This document shows positions 1 to 7,370 of a stretch of DNA of 64,000 bases, piece after piece. The DNA is taken from positions 1 to 64,000 of the forward strand of contig NZ_SRIO01000015.1 in assembly GCF_004684205.1 (NCBI RefSeq), read 5' to 3'. Source of the DNA: Candidatus Macondimonas diazotrophica (GTDB lineage: Bacteria > Pseudomonadota > Gammaproteobacteria > UBA5335). The translations under genes and the position numbers were made by a program. The notes under the pieces are model-generated. The model did not search any database. It saw only the letters and a program-made list of their open reading frames with translations, and was not told the DNA's origin. Numbering within the stretch: the first letter of the stretch is position 1; each line of letters starts with the position of its first letter.

Positions 1-22
1 GAGAGACGGAGACGGCTAGAAG

Positions 23-96
23 TGGAGCGGGTGATGGGAATCGAACCCACGCCATCAGCTTGGGAAGCTGAGGTTCTACCATTGAACTACACCCGC
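23..96 (-). tRNA. tRNA-Gly (CCC anticodon), CCA encoded
   Basis: The minus strand folds as a full cloverleaf: 7-bp acceptor stem GCGGGTG/CACCCGC, D arm with GTTC/GAAC, anticodon stem TCAGC/GCTGA enclosing loop TTCCCAA (anticodon CCC, reading GGG), and T arm GTGGG-TTCGATT-CCCAT. The discriminator T is followed by a genomically encoded CCA. It is transcribed away from thiS. Nothing else is seen before it in the window. Confidence 0.95.
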
Positions 97-223
97 ATAG
101 CTGCGGATTTTCAGGCGTTTCGGGCGTGATGTAAAGCGGCTGGCAGCGCACTCCCCCGCAATTCCGGGCGGGTCTTGGGGTAAAATTGCGGGTTCCGCAT
201 TTTACTGCCACCGCGGTGCCGCG

Positions 224-442
224 ATGACCGACACGATTTCAATCGAACTCAACGGCGCGCCGACGATGCTCGACGCGGATCTTACCCTGGCCGACCTGCT
301 GCTCCGCGAGGGTCTGCTCGAGCGGCGCATCGCCGTGGAATACAACGGCGAGATCATCCCGCGCAGCCGCTACCCCGACATCCGCCTCCAGGCCGGGGAC
401 CGGCTCGAGGTGGTGCATGCCATTGGTGGTGGCGCGACATGA
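224..442 (+). CDS. thiS: ThiS, sulfur-carrier protein for thiazole synthesis
   Basis: A 72-residue beta-grasp, ubiquitin-like protein. ThiS is adenylated at its C-terminal glycine by ThiF, receives sulfur as a thiocarboxylate and donates it to ThiG in the cytoplasm. The family features are the N-terminal LNG turn, the central PRS segment and the C-terminal VVHAIGGG tail. The tail does not end at the di-glycine: the codons run GGT GGT GGC GCG ACA TGA, so two residues (Ala-Thr) follow. The gene stops about 18 bases before the preferred thiG start, so the two are an operon. A TAAAAT -10-like hexamer lies at 181-186, with no good -35. I am sure of the family; the tail is odd (see findings). Confidence 0.93.
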   Translation: MTDTISIELNGAPTMLDADLTLADLLLREGLLERRIAVEYNGEIIPRSRYPDIRLQAGDRLEVVHAIGGGAT

Positions 443-459
443 CCGACGGAGAAGCTCCC

Positions 460-1275
460 ATGACCTCGACCGACCTCAATCCGCCTACCGACCGGCCGCT
501 GACCCTGGCCGGCCGCACCTATGGCTCGCGACTGCTGGTGGGCACCGGCAAGTATCGCGATCTCGCTGAAACCGAACAGGCGGTGGCCGCGAGCGGCGCC
601 GAGATCGTCACGCTGGCCGTGCGTCGGGTGAACATCGGTCAGGACCCCAAGGCGCCCAATCTGCTCGATGCGATTCCGCCAGAGCGTTACACCCTGCTGC
701 CCAACACCGCGGGCTGCTTCGATGCCGACAGCGCGGTGCGCACCTGCCGGCTGGCGCGCGAACTGCTGGGCGACTATCGGTTGGTGAAGCTGGAGGTCCT
801 GGGGGACGAGAGAACGCTCTATCCCGACGTGCGGGCGACGCTGAAAGCCGCCGAGATCCTGATCCGGGACGGCTTCGAGGTGATGGTCTACACGAGTGAC
901 GACCCCATCGTGGCGCGCGAACTGGAAGCCATGGGTTGCATCGCCATCATGCCGTTGGGCTCGCTAATCGGCTCGGGAATGGGCATCGTCAATCCCTGGA
1001 ACATCCTGACCATCGTCGAGCAGGCCAAGGTGCCGGTGCTGGTCGATGCCGGCGTCGGGACGGCGTCCGATGCCGCCTTCGCGATGGAACTCGGCTGCGA
1101 CGGCGTGCTCATGAACACGGCCATTGCCGGCGCGCGCGAGCCCGTGCGCATGGCGCGCGCCATGGCGCTGGCCGTCGAAGCCGGGCGCGAAGCCTTCCTC
1201 GCCGGGCGCATTGCACGCAAGCGTTTCGCCAGCGCCTCTTCGCCCGTCGATGGGCTGTTCTTCACCCGGCCCTGA
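460..1275 (+). CDS. thiG: ThiG, thiazole synthase
   Basis: Condenses 1-deoxy-D-xylulose 5-phosphate, ThiS thiocarboxylate and dehydroglycine (from ThiO or ThiH) into the thiazole phosphate of thiamine. A 271-residue TIM barrel. Visible marks are LLVGTGKY near residue 25, the Schiff-base lysine in LVKLEVLGD (K110), and the phosphate-binding loops PLGSLIGSG and DAGVG in the C-terminal half. The ATG at 460 is preferred because GGAGAA lies 6-7 bases upstream. An in-frame ATG at 439 would overlap the thiS stop and add seven residues. Followed closely by trmB, a common gammaproteobacterial order. Confidence 0.95.
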   Translation: MTSTDLNPPTDRPLTLAGRTYGSRLLVGTGKYRDLAETEQAVAASGAEIVTLAVRRVNIGQDPKAPNLLDAIPPERYTLLPNTAGCFDADSAVRTCRLARELLGDYRLVKLEVLGDERTLYPDVRATLKAAEILIRDGFEVMVYTSDDPIVARELEAMGCIAIMPLGSLIGSGMGIVNPWNILTIVEQAKVPVLVDAGVGTASDAAFAMELGCDGVLMNTAIAGAREPVRMARAMALAVEAGREAFLAGRIARKRFASASSPVDGLFFTRP

Positions 1276-1287
1276 GGATCGATCGTG

Positions 1288-2007
1288 ATGCCGTCCACCC
1301 TTCGTCCAGTGCGTAGCTTCGTGCGCCGCCAGGGTCGCATGACCCCCGCCCAGGAGCGCGCCTTCACGACGCTGATGGATTGCTACGCCGTCCCGGCGCA
1401 ACCCGAAACGGTAGATCTGCCCGAGCTGTTCGGCCGGGTGGCGCCGACACTGCTGGAGATCGGCTTCGGAACCGGCGAAGCGCTGGTCGAGTTCGCACGA
1501 ACGCACCCGGACTGGAACGCGCTGGGCATCGAGGTCCATCAGCCCGGCGTGGGGCGATTGCTCAATGCCGTGGACAAGGAAGGCCTCGCCCATGTGCGCG
1601 TGCACGCCGAAGACGCCGTGCCGTTTTTGTCGAATCGCCTGCGCCCGAGCCAGTTGGACCGGATCCATGTGTTCTTCCCCGATCCCTGGCCCAAGAAACG
1701 CCATCACAAGCGCCGCCTCATCCAGCCGGACTTCATCGCGCTGCTCAGCCGCCACCTCAAACCCGGCGGGGTCTTGCACTTGGCCACCGACTGGGAGGAG
1801 TATGCGTACCAGATGGCCGAAGTTCTGGGCAACCGACCGGAACTGAACAGTGCCAGCCAAGAAGCGTTCATTCCCCGCCCGCCCGAGCGGCCGCTGACCC
1901 GTTTCGAACAGCGCGGCCAGCGCTTGGGTCATGGTGTGTGGGACCTATGCTGCACCCGCGCGTCGGATGAGAACGCGGCGGACGTCCCGAGAAGTGCGGA
2001 GGGTTAA
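1288..2007 (+). CDS. trmB: TrmB, tRNA (guanine46-N7)-methyltransferase
   Basis: SAM-dependent enzyme that makes m7G46 in the variable loop of tRNAs. The 239-residue protein has the SAM loop LLEIGFGTGE near residues 56-64 and the TrmB signature PDPWPKKRHHKRR at about 131-143, which contributes tRNA binding. The C-terminal third holds TDWEEYAYQM and the TRFEQRGQRLGH segment typical of the family. The start could be GTG at 1285 or ATG at 1288; GAGG at 1274 serves either. It follows thiG by 12 bases and precedes the kinase gene by 3, so all are probably one transcript. Confidence 0.94.
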   Translation: MPSTLRPVRSFVRRQGRMTPAQERAFTTLMDCYAVPAQPETVDLPELFGRVAPTLLEIGFGTGEALVEFARTHPDWNALGIEVHQPGVGRLLNAVDKEGLAHVRVHAEDAVPFLSNRLRPSQLDRIHVFFPDPWPKKRHHKRRLIQPDFIALLSRHLKPGGVLHLATDWEEYAYQMAEVLGNRPELNSASQEAFIPRPPERPLTRFEQRGQRLGHGVWDLCCTRASDENAADVPRSAEG

Positions 2008-2010
2008 GCC

Positions 2011-2928
2011 ATGTCGAAGCTACACCCGGTCATTGCCGTCACGGGTTCTTCCGGAGCCGGCACCAGCACCGCCCGGCTCGCTTTCGAGCACATGTTCACG
2101 CGCATGAACCTGCGCGCGGCCATCGTCGAGGGCGACAGTTTCCACGCCTACGACCGGGAAACCATGGCCCAGCAGCTGCATCGAGCCAGCGTGCGCGGCG
2201 AGCGTTTCAGCCATTTCGGCCCCTCGGCCAACCTGTTCGACAAACTCGAAGAATTGTTCCGCAGCTACGGCGCCAGCGGTCATGGCGAATCGCGCCGCTA
2301 CCTGCATACCGACGCAGAAGCCTGCGCTTTCGGACAAAAAGCCGGCACGTTCACCCCGTGGACGCCCCTGCCGACGGACACCGACCTGCTGCTCTATGAA
2401 GGCTTGCACGGTGGTCTGGTGACCGACCGGGTCAATGTCGCCCAGCATGTCGATCTGTTGATCGGCCTGGTTCCCACCATCAATCTGGAGTGGATCCAGA
2501 AGATCCATCGCGACACCAACGAACGCGGCTACAGCCCCGAGCGTGTCAAGGAAACGATCCTCCGTCGCATGCACGACTACGTGCACTACATGGTCCCGCA
2601 GTTCTCCCAGACCGACATCAACTTCCAGCGCGTGCCCACCGTCGATACCTCCAACCCCTTCATCGCCCGCGACATTCCGACTCAGGATGAAAGTTTCGTG
2701 GTGATCCGTTTCAAGAATCCGCGCAAGTGGCCGGTGCATTTCCCGGAAATGCTGGCCATGGTTCAAGGCTCCTTCATGTCGCGGCGCAACACCATCGTCG
2801 TGCCTGGGGGAAAGATGGGCATGGCGATGGAAATCATCCTGATGCCGATCCTGGAGCAAATCATGCGCACTCGCGACAACGCCCGGCGCCGCAGCCGCAA
2901 AAAGATTTCGCCGCCCGAAACACGCTGA
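2011..2928 (+). CDS. prkB: Phosphoribulokinase, proteobacterial (PrkB/CbbP) type
   Basis: Predicted to phosphorylate ribulose 5-phosphate with ATP to ribulose 1,5-bisphosphate, the substrate of RuBisCO. The 305-residue protein starts with a P-loop GSSGAGTST (12-20), followed by VEGDSFHAYDR, FGPSANLFD, LLYEGLHGG and PTVDTSNPF, all hallmarks of the bacterial class I family. It has a basic C-terminal tail (RRRSRKK). No RuBisCO, carboxysome or other Calvin-cycle gene lies in the window. The same subfamily occurs in non-autotrophs such as E. coli (prkB), so autotrophy is suggested but not shown. Three bases separate it from trmB. Confidence 0.9.
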   Translation: MSKLHPVIAVTGSSGAGTSTARLAFEHMFTRMNLRAAIVEGDSFHAYDRETMAQQLHRASVRGERFSHFGPSANLFDKLEELFRSYGASGHGESRRYLHTDAEACAFGQKAGTFTPWTPLPTDTDLLLYEGLHGGLVTDRVNVAQHVDLLIGLVPTINLEWIQKIHRDTNERGYSPERVKETILRRMHDYVHYMVPQFSQTDINFQRVPTVDTSNPFIARDIPTQDESFVVIRFKNPRKWPVHFPEMLAMVQGSFMSRRNTIVVPGGKMGMAMEIILMPILEQIMRTRDNARRRSRKKISPPETR

Positions 2929-2945
2929 GCCATCCGGAGGTCTGC

Positions 2946-3992
2946 ATGGACTACCGCCCCCTCGGTCGCACGCCCCTCACCACCAGCCTCATCGGGCTGG
3001 GCACCATGACCTGGGGGGAGCAAAACAGCGAAGTCGAAGCCCATGCCCAGATCGCGCAGGCGCTCGATGCCGGCGTCAACCTCATTGACGCGGCCGAGAT
3101 GTATCCGGTCCCGCCGCGTGCCGAGACCCAGGGCCGCACCGAAACCATCCTCGGCAATTGGCTGGCCCGCAACCGGTCGCGACGCGATGACCTGATCATC
3201 GCCACGAAAGTGTCAGGCCGCGCGGATTGGTTGCCCTGGATTCGTGATGGACAAACCCGCCTGACGCGCGGCCAGATTACCGCTGCGCTCGATGCCAGCC
3301 TCGGCCGGTTGCAAACCGACTACATCGATCTCTATCAGTTGCACTGGCCGGACCGGGAAACCAACTTCTTCGGTCAGCTGGGCTATGAGCGTTCGGAAAG
3401 CGAAGCGGCCACCACGCCACTGTTGGAAACCTTGTCTACACTCGACGACCTGGTTCGCGCCGGCAAGATCCGGCAGATCGGCGTGTCGAACGAAACGCCC
3501 TGGGGACTGATGCGGTTTCTGGAAATTTCGGAGCGGCTCGGCCTGACGCGCATGGCCAGCATCCAGAACCCTTACAACCTGCTCAACCGCACCTTCGAGG
3601 TCGGCCTTGCCGAAATCGCCCATCGCGAGGATGTGCCGCTTCTGGCCTATTCGCCGCTGGCCTTCGGCGTGTTGAGTGGAAAGTACCTGGATGGGGCGCG
3701 CCCGCCCGCCGGCCGCCTCACCCGCTTCGAACGCTTCCAGCGCTACACCAACCCCCAGGCTGAAGCCGCTACCGCCGCGTATGTCGAGCTGGCGCGATCC
3801 CACGGACTGGAACCGGCGCAAATGGCGCTAGCCTATGTGCTGTCCCGGCCGTTCGTGAGCTCTGCCCTGATCGGCGCAACCACGACCGCTCAACTTGCCA
3901 GCAATCTTGCGGCGAGCGAGATTCGATTGCCCGATGCGCTCATCGCCGAAATCGAAGCCATTCATCGAGAACACCCCAATCCAGCCCCTTGA
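2946..3992 (+). CDS. Aldo/keto reductase, Tas-like
   Basis: NADPH-dependent oxidoreductase of the AKR superfamily, probably acting on aldehydes or ketones; the substrate is unknown. The 348-residue protein shows the catalytic tetrad at D48, Y53 (LIDAAEMYPVP), K88 (IIATKVSG) and H133 (YQLHWPDR). It has the KIRQIGVSNETPWG segment and the late ALAYVLSRP and IGATTTAQL cofactor-binding stretch. Length and motifs fit the E. coli Tas/YajO-like group. The start is the ATG with GGAGG six bases upstream; the open frame continues upstream inside the kinase gene but that part is not translated. Separated by 17 bases from the kinase gene. Confidence 0.88.
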   Translation: MDYRPLGRTPLTTSLIGLGTMTWGEQNSEVEAHAQIAQALDAGVNLIDAAEMYPVPPRAETQGRTETILGNWLARNRSRRDDLIIATKVSGRADWLPWIRDGQTRLTRGQITAALDASLGRLQTDYIDLYQLHWPDRETNFFGQLGYERSESEAATTPLLETLSTLDDLVRAGKIRQIGVSNETPWGLMRFLEISERLGLTRMASIQNPYNLLNRTFEVGLAEIAHREDVPLLAYSPLAFGVLSGKYLDGARPPAGRLTRFERFQRYTNPQAEAATAAYVELARSHGLEPAQMALAYVLSRPFVSSALIGATTTAQLASNLAASEIRLPDALIAEIEAIHREHPNPAP

Positions 3993-4135
3993 CCCGAAAA
4001 GTCTCTCTTTTTCGAACTTTTCCGGCGTTTCCAGCCGCAGTTCCGCGGAACTTCAAGGACTTCAGTCGGTCCATTTGAACGAATCACGCCATTTGACTCG
4101 CTGGAACAGCGAATACCCACTGCGGGAGGTACCTC

Positions 4136-4456
4136 ATGTTCGGACAACGCAAATCGATGACCGACCAAGCCCGTGCCAAAGCGCGCAAGGCCAGCCAGGA
4201 ACTGAATCTGGATGCGCTCGATGACCTGCTCGATGACTTTGAAGCGATCACCATGGAGCGGTTGCAATCCCTGCGCGACAGCATTCGCAAGCGCACGGAT
4301 CAGCTCCGCTGGGACGATTTGCGCGACAACGCCCAGCAGGAATTCAATCGGGCCAGTGAACAGACCGGTCGCTATGTTCGGCGCCATCCATGGCAGGCCG
4401 TTGGGCTGGCGGCCTTGGTGATCCTCGCGATCACGAGCCTGAAAGATCGCTCCTGA
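4136..4456 (+). CDS. ElaB/YqjD/DUF883 family membrane-anchored protein
   Basis: A 106-residue protein with a long charged amphipathic helical region (about 10-80) and one C-terminal transmembrane helix (HPWQAVGLAALVILAI) followed by KDRS. This is the architecture of YqjD/ElaB/YgaM proteins, which in E. coli sit in the inner membrane, bind ribosomes and are made in stationary phase under RpoS. A GGGAGG site precedes the ATG. It heads a trio with YqjE- and YqjK-like genes, the same order as E. coli yqjDEK, which supports the call. A direct role is inferred only from the family. Confidence 0.8.
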   Translation: MFGQRKSMTDQARAKARKASQELNLDALDDLLDDFEAITMERLQSLRDSIRKRTDQLRWDDLRDNAQQEFNRASEQTGRYVRRHPWQAVGLAALVILAITSLKDRS

Positions 4457-4484
4457 GCGGCAAGACCACCCAAGGATCCCAACG

Positions 4485-4856
4485 ATGGCCACTCCCACAC
4501 TCGGCGTTCAGGTCCGCCGTCTCGTCGCGCTTCTGGCCGAGACCGCCGGGACCCGAATCGATTTGGCGCGGCTGGAAATGACCGAATGGCGCGGCCACTG
4601 GGCTCGGGTCCTGGTGTTTTCCATCGGCGCATCGCTCAGTGGGTTCTTTGCAATCCAGACTCTGGTGATCGCCATTCTGGTGGAATGCTGGGACAGCTGC
4701 CGGGAAACCGCGGCGTGGTCGCTGGCGGGGGCGTTTGGCCTGGCGCTGCTGATCTGCCTCACCGGCCTGTATTTTGGGATCAAGGGCGGTCGCCGGTTTC
4801 TTCCCGCGACGCTCGAAGTATTGCGGGAAGATCTGGAGAACCTGAAAGATGAATAA
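4485..4856 (+). CDS. yqjE: YqjE-like phage-holin-superfamily membrane protein
   Basis: A 123-residue inner-membrane protein: an N-terminal amphipathic segment (LVALLAETAGTRIDLARLEM) followed by two transmembrane helices (about 43-66 and 76-97) and a short acidic tail. This matches the YqjE/putative Actinobacterial Holin-X family. The function is not established; it is usually found with YqjD-like ribosome-hibernation-associated proteins. It starts 28 bases after the YqjD-like gene and overlaps the next gene by eight bases, indicating one operon. Confidence 0.78.
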   Translation: MATPTLGVQVRRLVALLAETAGTRIDLARLEMTEWRGHWARVLVFSIGASLSGFFAIQTLVIAILVECWDSCRETAAWSLAGAFGLALLICLTGLYFGIKGGRRFLPATLEVLREDLENLKDE

Positions 4857-5226
4857 CAAGCGCCCATCGTCCACACAGACTCGAGCATCCGACAAAGCCC
4901 GGCTGCTGCGCCGGGCGGAACGCCAGCGCGGCCGCCTGCGCAGCCAGGCCGATCGGTTGCGTTCCCGGCTGGACCCGCGAACCCTGCTGAGCGGCGATCA
5001 ACGCCCCGGCGCCGAACGGGCCGTCGCGTCGTCCTCGTCGAAGTTCTATCCGCTCGTGGTAGGCGCCGTCGGCTTGATCGTTCCGCGCTTGATCCGGCGC
5101 CATCCGGTGCTGCGAGTCGCTGCTTTGGGATGGAGCGCGTACCAATTCCTGAGCGGGTTTCGGCGCGAATCCGGGTCCACGCAGCCTGGCAGGCGCGGCC
5201 GGACCCGCGCTGAGCGCATCGACTAA
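4849..5226 (+). CDS. YqjK-like small basic protein
   Basis: A 125-residue, strongly basic protein. The first half is Arg/Gln-rich (KARLLRRAERQRGRLRSQ). A hydrophobic segment (FYPLVVGAVGLIVPRLI) and a second short hydrophobic patch (VLRVAALGWSAYQFL) follow, then a basic tail. The ATG lies within the last codons of the YqjE-like gene, indicating translational coupling. Position and composition fit YqjK-like proteins; the activity is unknown. Confidence 0.65.
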   Translation: MNNKRPSSTQTRASDKARLLRRAERQRGRLRSQADRLRSRLDPRTLLSGDQRPGAERAVASSSSKFYPLVVGAVGLIVPRLIRRHPVLRVAALGWSAYQFLSGFRRESGSTQPGRRGRTRAERID

Positions 5227-5289
5227 AACGCTCGCGGGCTCGCGGGTCCGCACGAGGGGCGACTCGAAACGACGTCACTTGGCCACGCG

Positions 5290-5323
5290 GCACGGGGGTG
5301 CGATCATTGCCCCCGGGCCGTGC
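5290..5323. repeat. Stem-loop downstream of the YqjDEK trio
   Basis: GCACGG and CCGTGC form the outer arms, with an alternative inner pairing of five G against five C. It lies 64 bases after the YqjK-like stop. It could end that transcript, but no T-run follows, so this is a weak terminator candidate. Confidence 0.35.
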
Positions 5324-5374
5324 GCTGTCGGTGATGCGCCCCCCAAACGGCCAGGCCGCTGGGAACACATCGCG

Positions 5375-5396
5375 CTGGACCGCCCGGGCGATCCAG
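5375..5396. repeat. 22-bp near-perfect palindrome
   Basis: CTGGA-N12-TCCAG with the centre CGCCCGGGCG is self-complementary except for one C/A pair. It lies about 70 bp upstream of the sulfotransferase start. It may be an operator or part of an RNA structure; no known consensus is recognised. Confidence 0.4.
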
Positions 5397-5420
5397 CATT
5401 TGCGGCCGAAAAGAAGAATT

Positions 5421-5436
5421 CCGGAAAGGATTCCGG
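5421..5436. repeat. Inverted repeat CCGGAA-N4-TTCCGG
   Basis: Perfect 6-bp arms around AGGA, 31 bp before the sulfotransferase ATG. The position suits an operator or a leader hairpin near the ribosome-binding site. It is the third inverted repeat in the 241-bp spacer 5227-5467, which otherwise contains no gene. Confidence 0.4.
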
Positions 5437-5467
5437 GAGCGAACCGTGACCCAAGGAAGGATTGATC

Positions 5468-6568
5468 ATGAAATCGCTGCTGCATGGGCTCGCCATCCTG
5501 ATCGCGGGCGGCTTGCTGTATCTCATCGGGCTAATGGTCTGGGTCGAGATCCAGCGACGCGGGGATCGTTACTTTGCGCGCCCGCTCGCCGAGCGGCGCC
5601 GGTTCGTCCAGCGCCTCAAATGGCACGCCCGCTACGTTCGACCGATCTTCGAGGCGATCGCGCGCCTCAAGCGCCCGACCAAAGTGCCGCTCATGCGCTA
5701 CGGCCGGGTTACGGGACCTTTGATGATGAGCAGCAAGAAATCCTACGCGGGCACGCTGCATTACCAGCCGGAGGCGGCTGACATCTTCATCGCCACCCAG
5801 ATGAAATGCGGCACCACCTGGATGCAGCAGATCGTCTTTGAAATCCTGCACGGCGGCGCGGGCGATCTGTCCGACGCCGGCTATCGCCACATGTACGCGG
5901 TGAGTCCCTGGATCGAGACCAGCCCGACCTCCAGCGTGCCGATGGCGCGCGCTCCGCTCGTCGGCCCGCGCCGCAACCGCATCATCAAGACCCATATGCC
6001 GGCCCAGCTCATTCCGCACAGCGATCTGGCCAAATACATCTACGTCACGCGCCATCCGGTCAGCTGTTTCGCCAGCTGCGTGGATTTCATCTATAAGGGC
6101 ATGGGGCCGCTGACACCAACGCGCGCAGACATGCTCGACTGGTTCTGCAGCGACGACATGTGGTGGATGTCCTGGCCGGACAACGTCGAGAGCTGGTGGC
6201 AGCGCAGCCAGCAGCATGCCAACGTGCTCTTCGTGCATTACGAGGATCTGAAACGCGATCTGGAAGGCGGAATCCGCCAGGTGGCTGCCTTCCTCGCGGT
6301 CCCGCTGACCGACGCCCAGGTCGCCACGATCGTGCACAAGGCCGGTTTCGACTACATGCGCGAGCACGAGGAGGAATTCGAGATGTTCGCACCCAATCTG
6401 TTCAGCGTGTCGACCCCCGAAAACATCCGCTACATGCAATCGGGCGCGCTCGACCGGCACAAGGACGCCGGGCAAGCCGAACGCGAACGCATTCTCGCCT
6501 TCTGCCGGGCCCGGCTCGCCAAGGCCAGCTACCCGGCGGAGCGGTTCTATCCTGACCTCGCACCATAG
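5468..6568 (+). CDS. Membrane-anchored SULT-type sulfotransferase
   Basis: Predicted to transfer sulfuryl groups from PAPS to an acceptor hydroxyl or amine. The 366-residue protein has an N-terminal transmembrane helix (about 5-26), a basic linker, then a Sulfotransfer_1 domain. This carries the 5'-phosphosulfate loop MKCGTTWMQQ (112-121), IIKTHMP (172-178) with the catalytic histidine expected at H176, and the 3'-phosphate loop YVTRHPVSCFAS (192-203). VHYEDLKRD and a degenerate C-terminal region follow. The ATG at 5468 has AAGGAAGG 6-8 bases upstream. The Lys of the canonical PKSGTTW loop is kept as MKCGTTW. The acceptor is unknown and no PAPS-synthesis gene is nearby. Such eukaryote-like sulfotransferases are uncommon in bacteria. 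Confidence 0.85.
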   Translation: MKSLLHGLAILIAGGLLYLIGLMVWVEIQRRGDRYFARPLAERRRFVQRLKWHARYVRPIFEAIARLKRPTKVPLMRYGRVTGPLMMSSKKSYAGTLHYQPEAADIFIATQMKCGTTWMQQIVFEILHGGAGDLSDAGYRHMYAVSPWIETSPTSSVPMARAPLVGPRRNRIIKTHMPAQLIPHSDLAKYIYVTRHPVSCFASCVDFIYKGMGPLTPTRADMLDWFCSDDMWWMSWPDNVESWWQRSQQHANVLFVHYEDLKRDLEGGIRQVAAFLAVPLTDAQVATIVHKAGFDYMREHEEEFEMFAPNLFSVSTPENIRYMQSGALDRHKDAGQAERERILAFCRARLAKASYPAERFYPDLAP

Positions 6569-6724
6569 CGTCGAACGGAGAGCGGTGTGACCGGATTCGC
6601 CTGCACCCGACGGGATCCGGTCTGCGGACATCCACAGCCCGCGTGGTGGCCGAATCCGCTCAGTTTGATTACTGTTTCATGACAGCCCGCGCCGCCGTGC
6701 CGCTCCTGAAAGGTCGGTCAACCC

Positions 6725-7354
6725 GTGAAACACGCGAAACTCCCCGATCGCCGCCGATGGTCAGCGTGGCGCCTGGTGCGCATTGGCTTGACATGCGGAA
6801 GCGTGGCATCGATCAGCGTGGTGCTGACCGGATGTCAGGGATTGCTGCCGCGCACCTCGAGTGAGGTGCGTGATTCCTGGGCCGATTTCGGGCAGGCCCA
6901 TGACGCCATTGAACGCATCGTGCCGTATGACACCGAGCGCGCCGAACTCGCCGCCAAAGGTCTGGAACCGGGAAAGAATCCCGCCATCACCCTGCTCAGC
7001 TTTGCGGACGTTTCCCAGCGATTCGCTTTGGGCAGCGCACTGACACCCGAGTCACTCGATCGGGGCCTGTCGGACTGCTTCGCTGCCGGCAAGCGCTGCA
7101 CGGGCTATTCCGTCTCGGTGCATCAGGTCAAACGCCGCCGGGTCGGCAATTTCTGGCTCGATGCCTTCAACTTCGTTCGCATCACCGACTCCACCGGCTG
7201 GACATTCAATGCCTTGGTTCTTTTCGTGGACGATCAGGTCGTCTACACCTTGATGGGCGGTCAACCCCGCATCAGCGAACGGGATCAGGTCCGCAATCCG
7301 CTGGGCCCGCTGCAAAGCTGGGGCGACGTCCTCGCCAAGCGATCATTGAACTGA
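6725..7354 (+). CDS. Unassigned lipoprotein
   Basis: A 209-residue protein beginning with GTG and an Arg-rich n-region, a hydrophobic stretch and a lipobox LTGC (Cys37), so it is probably lipidated and envelope-located. The mature part contains FGQAHDAIERIVPYDTERAEL and a C-terminal RNPLGPLQSWGD segment. There are two cysteines (CFAAGKRC) that might pair in the periplasm. I do not recognise a characterised family. A 156-base spacer separates it from the sulfotransferase and 16 bases from the convergent PepSY gene, so it may be monocistronic. Confidence 0.7.
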   Translation: MKHAKLPDRRRWSAWRLVRIGLTCGSVASISVVLTGCQGLLPRTSSEVRDSWADFGQAHDAIERIVPYDTERAELAAKGLEPGKNPAITLLSFADVSQRFALGSALTPESLDRGLSDCFAAGKRCTGYSVSVHQVKRRRVGNFWLDAFNFVRITDSTGWTFNALVLFVDDQVVYTLMGGQPRISERDQVRNPLGPLQSWGDVLAKRSLN

Positions 7355-7370
7355 CGCGACGGGACGCTGT

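Noticed and set aside
97-223. A thiamine (TPP) riboswitch before thiS
   Set aside because: The 127 bases lack the conserved THI-box elements; only a TAAAAT hexamer is seen.
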